The notes under the pieces are model-generated. The model made no database searches, was not told the origin of the DNA, and saw only the letters and a program-made list of their open reading frames with translations. The position numbers and the translations under genes are program-made. Positions 61,663-64,000 of a stretch of DNA of 64,000 nucleotides are shown here, piece after piece (within the stretch, counting starts at the first letter, position 1; the number at the start of each line of letters is the position of its first letter). The stretch is from Knufia peltigerae (lineage: Eukaryota > Ascomycota > Eurotiomycetes > Chaetothyriales > Trichomeriaceae), in NCBI GenBank assembly GCA_030247855.1, contig JAPDRN010000017.1:248001-312000 (forward strand). Reading direction: 5' to 3'.

Positions 61663-64000
61663 AGTGGACTGTTGTTTTTTTTGGGTTACGTGGGTTTGAG
61701 ATGGCGGTCAACGACAATCTGACAGGAGCAAATAAGCAACCTTGTCAGTAAATAAAAAAGTCCGGCACTTGATCGAGGAGATGGGACGGAATATACACAC
61801 AGCAAGGTATGAATATGGAAAGGAATTCGGAGTGACTGACCGCTTGATGCAAGAATAACACCTGATTCAAAAGAGAAAGAGGACAGACGATGATAATAAT
61901 AAAAAAGCAGAATAGGGATGCTGAGAGAGGAAAAAAATAGGGGGAGCGACAATTCTTCTCCGTACGAAGAAAGGTAGATGTGGCAGTTTCTTGTGCGGCC
62001 CCGGTCCCGACACTAAATCGGACTGCGAGTCGACAGGGTAACGATAATAACAAGGGAACAGAGAGAGTGTGTGCGTGCGTTTTTCTTGTCTTGTCTCTTG
62101 GGACGGGACCGGACTGAGAGGTGTCGGTGAGCCGACCAAACCTAGCGAGTCGATTTGTACAATATACGAATAGACCAGTCCAGTCCAGGCCTATTCGTAG
62201 ATTGAGGCGGTGAAGGAAGGCGTGAATAGTGCTCGTACTTGGTGTCTTTTGCCCCTCCAAAAATGTGCTTGGATGTTGTTGAGGTGCGGGGCAACAGTAA
62301 ACAAAACAGGAGAGGGGCTGAGGGGCTGAGGGGCTCTGTGTTGGCTATTGTTGACACTTCGATTTCATTCCGTGACTACATACTGTTGTGTTACCCAAGA
62401 TGTGTGCTGGAGGCTTCGTGATAAACCAGATGGACAAGAATACTGGCTACAGTACGGATACTCCGTATTGAGATAGCCAAACTAGATGAATACCAGGTAG
62501 TACAGAGTAATATTGACGACAGGGGGAAGAAACTCGAGTTCCAACCACCTGGGCATGTTTTGATATTATTAGTCCGCGCTCTCATTACGGGGTAATAAAT
62601 GCAGGTGCTTAAGGGGGGCGGGTGTTGATGAATGTCTCTGTCACATTTTTGTGTACTGTATCTGAACTGCATAAATCATGTTGTCGAGAATGTGAATGTG
62701 CAACGATGCTACTCGGACTCCGTACTTGATCGAAATATCACACTTCTTTCCCCCTGAGCACCAAATTTCCACTGTCTGTCTATCACAACTCCAATTGTCT
62801 CAATCCCTCCTACGAGAGGTAGGTACTAAAATAAATTACCAGTACAGTTTGTACAGTATGAAACTTACCCACCATTCCACTTTGAGCTTGGTAGAGTCCG
62901 AACGCTAGCATGACCTTGTTCTTCGTGATGGATTTATTTTTAGCCGTGGCATGTGTGTTCAATGTTTACCGGGGGCCTCTTTTTTGCACTGTACTCGCAC
63001 CAGGCCAAACAGGCTGTTCATTCACCTCACCTGCACTTTTCACGGAGGTTATCACCTGGAATTATTCAATACTCAGCACTCAGCACTCCGTACAGGGGAT
63101 ATTCAAATGTCTGGCTGACTCATCCAAGTGTGAGGAGTTACCTTGGGATAGCTGCTTCAGCAATATCTTATCGGCGCCATCTACAACAGCTTATTAAGGC
63201 CCTATAGGGTACTCCGTACTTACTCCATATATATCTAGGTACCTTGCTCACAACTTCCATATCTATGAATTACACCTTTCATCTCTAGATCTGAGAGATG
63301 TGATGATCATGTACCCTTCATTATGACCATTTCATCCGTATGAGTAACCTCAGTTTCGTCTCGTTTGCCTCAGTATACTCCATACTCTTTATACAGCATA
63401 TAGTGCTCCCGTACCCTGAATTTAGCAGTCACAAGTACCTACCTAACATCATCCTTCAGAATCCTAGATCCTTTCGCTTCTCTATCTTCCCCTTGTACCC
63501 TGCAATTCCTCTCCAATACAAAGCTCCCTGCAAGGGAAATCCCATGCCCCCCCTCCCTTGTCCTCACTTCTATGATGGTGACATCGCTCGGTTGATCCAA
63601 AAGTCCGCAACGACACTTCTACGGACAGGATTCAAGATTTGCTACGGACAAACCACACACAGAGTCCGTCGATCCTTATGCATGAGAGTTCCTGAGAACC
63701 TCACCTTGACCTAGCTTTCCTGTTGCCGTAATGTACTGTACATTTCCGGCAGAAGGTGACTCTTTCTGTCCTTGGGATAATCTCCCTTTCAGCTTTCAAC
63801 CCCCCCAAAAAAGTCCGTTTCGACTCCCTCTACGGACCGTCCTAAAGCTTTTTGAAGTATCAGGTCCTTTCACTAGTTTCTTTCGTTAACCCCATACATA
63901 CTCCGTTGCCTAGCATTGACAATACATATTTGCCCATGATCTTCGTTTTAGCCTACCTACCTAGGTCCAAGTACTTCTTTAGGTCAGTTATAAGAAGCTT
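61663..64000. other. Terminal 2.3-kb region without a gene
   Basis: Upstream of the reductase gene, whose pyrimidine- or purine-rich promoter likely lies at 61663-62100. Two exact TACTCCGTA copies (62459-62467, 63210-63218), several variants (62717, 63089) and TACCTA/CTAGGTA oligomers (63236, 63436, 63954) make this the richest part for both dispersed motifs. A GAGGGGCT triplicate is at 62312. No coding frame has family features. Confidence 0.6.
62312..62335. repeat. GAGGGGCT x3 tandem repeat
   Basis: Three exact head-to-tail 8-bp units in noncoding DNA upstream of the reductase gene. Confidence 0.85.

Overview
The window is nuclear DNA from a filamentous ascomycete. The evidence is genes with short introns (about 50-110 nt) bounded by GTANGT-like donors and NAG acceptors, a tRNA gene with a canonical intron after position 37, cytosolic ribosomal protein genes uL16 and eL30, and fungus-specific proteins (RTA1-type membrane protein, GH55 glucanase, Mrh4 helicase, Src1/Heh2, Pfs2). 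A reductase resembling 1,3,6,8-tetrahydroxynaphthalene reductase suggests DHN-melanin capacity. A Eurotiomycete, possibly a Chaetothyriales black yeast, is my best guess, but that is inference. No mobile element, CRISPR array, phage or bacterial island was seen.

Layout from left to right. 0.8-2.3 kb: Gfo/Idh/MocA oxidoreductase. 2.9-4.4 kb (-): Hsp90 co-chaperone Cdc37, divergent from a mitochondrial ABC half-transporter (5.1-7.5 kb). 8.2-9.7 kb: DGAT1-type acyltransferase. 10.4-12.2 kb: spliced membrane protein. 12.7-16.6 kb: convergent WD40 genes, a COMPASS-type Swd3/WDR5 homologue with an RS-rich head and the cleavage/polyadenylation factor Pfs2. 17.2-17.9 kb (-): small membrane protein. 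19.6-21.8 kb (-): Src1/Man1 inner nuclear membrane protein. 22.5-24.1 kb (-): unknown. 25.6-27.7 kb (-): RPL10 and RPL30. 28.4-30.2 kb: coiled-coil protein. 31.2-32.1 kb: histidine phosphatase. 32.8-36.6 kb (-): HECT ubiquitin ligase with AZUL finger. 37.5-38.0 kb (-): Tim17. 38.6-40.0 kb (-): unknown. 40.8-41.3 kb (-): Ecm15-like thiamine-binding-fold protein split by a 209-nt intron. 41.6 kb: tRNA-Val(CAC). 42.1-43.7 kb (-): secreted-leader membrane protein. 45.3-46.3 kb: RTA1-like protein. 46.7-49.3 kb (-): GH55 exo-beta-1,3-glucanase. 50.3-52.3 kb: Mrh4. 53.4-55.0 kb and 57.6-59.1 kb (-): two disordered unknowns. 60.7-61.7 kb (-): tetrahydroxynaphthalene-reductase-like SDR. 61.7-64 kb: no gene seen.

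Most genes are housekeeping and show no operon logic or obvious secondary-metabolite cluster; they are linked only by promoter or 3'-end sharing. The features a gene list does not explain are dispersed intergenic oligomers (the 9-mer TACGGAGTA and the palindrome TACCTAGGTA), an inverted-repeat cluster near 18.3 kb, mutually exclusive hairpins in a reductase intron, a duplicated tRNA terminator, and a long ATG-less open leader in front of the 55-kb gene. All coordinates, splice junctions and counts come from reading by eye; no search or alignment was run.
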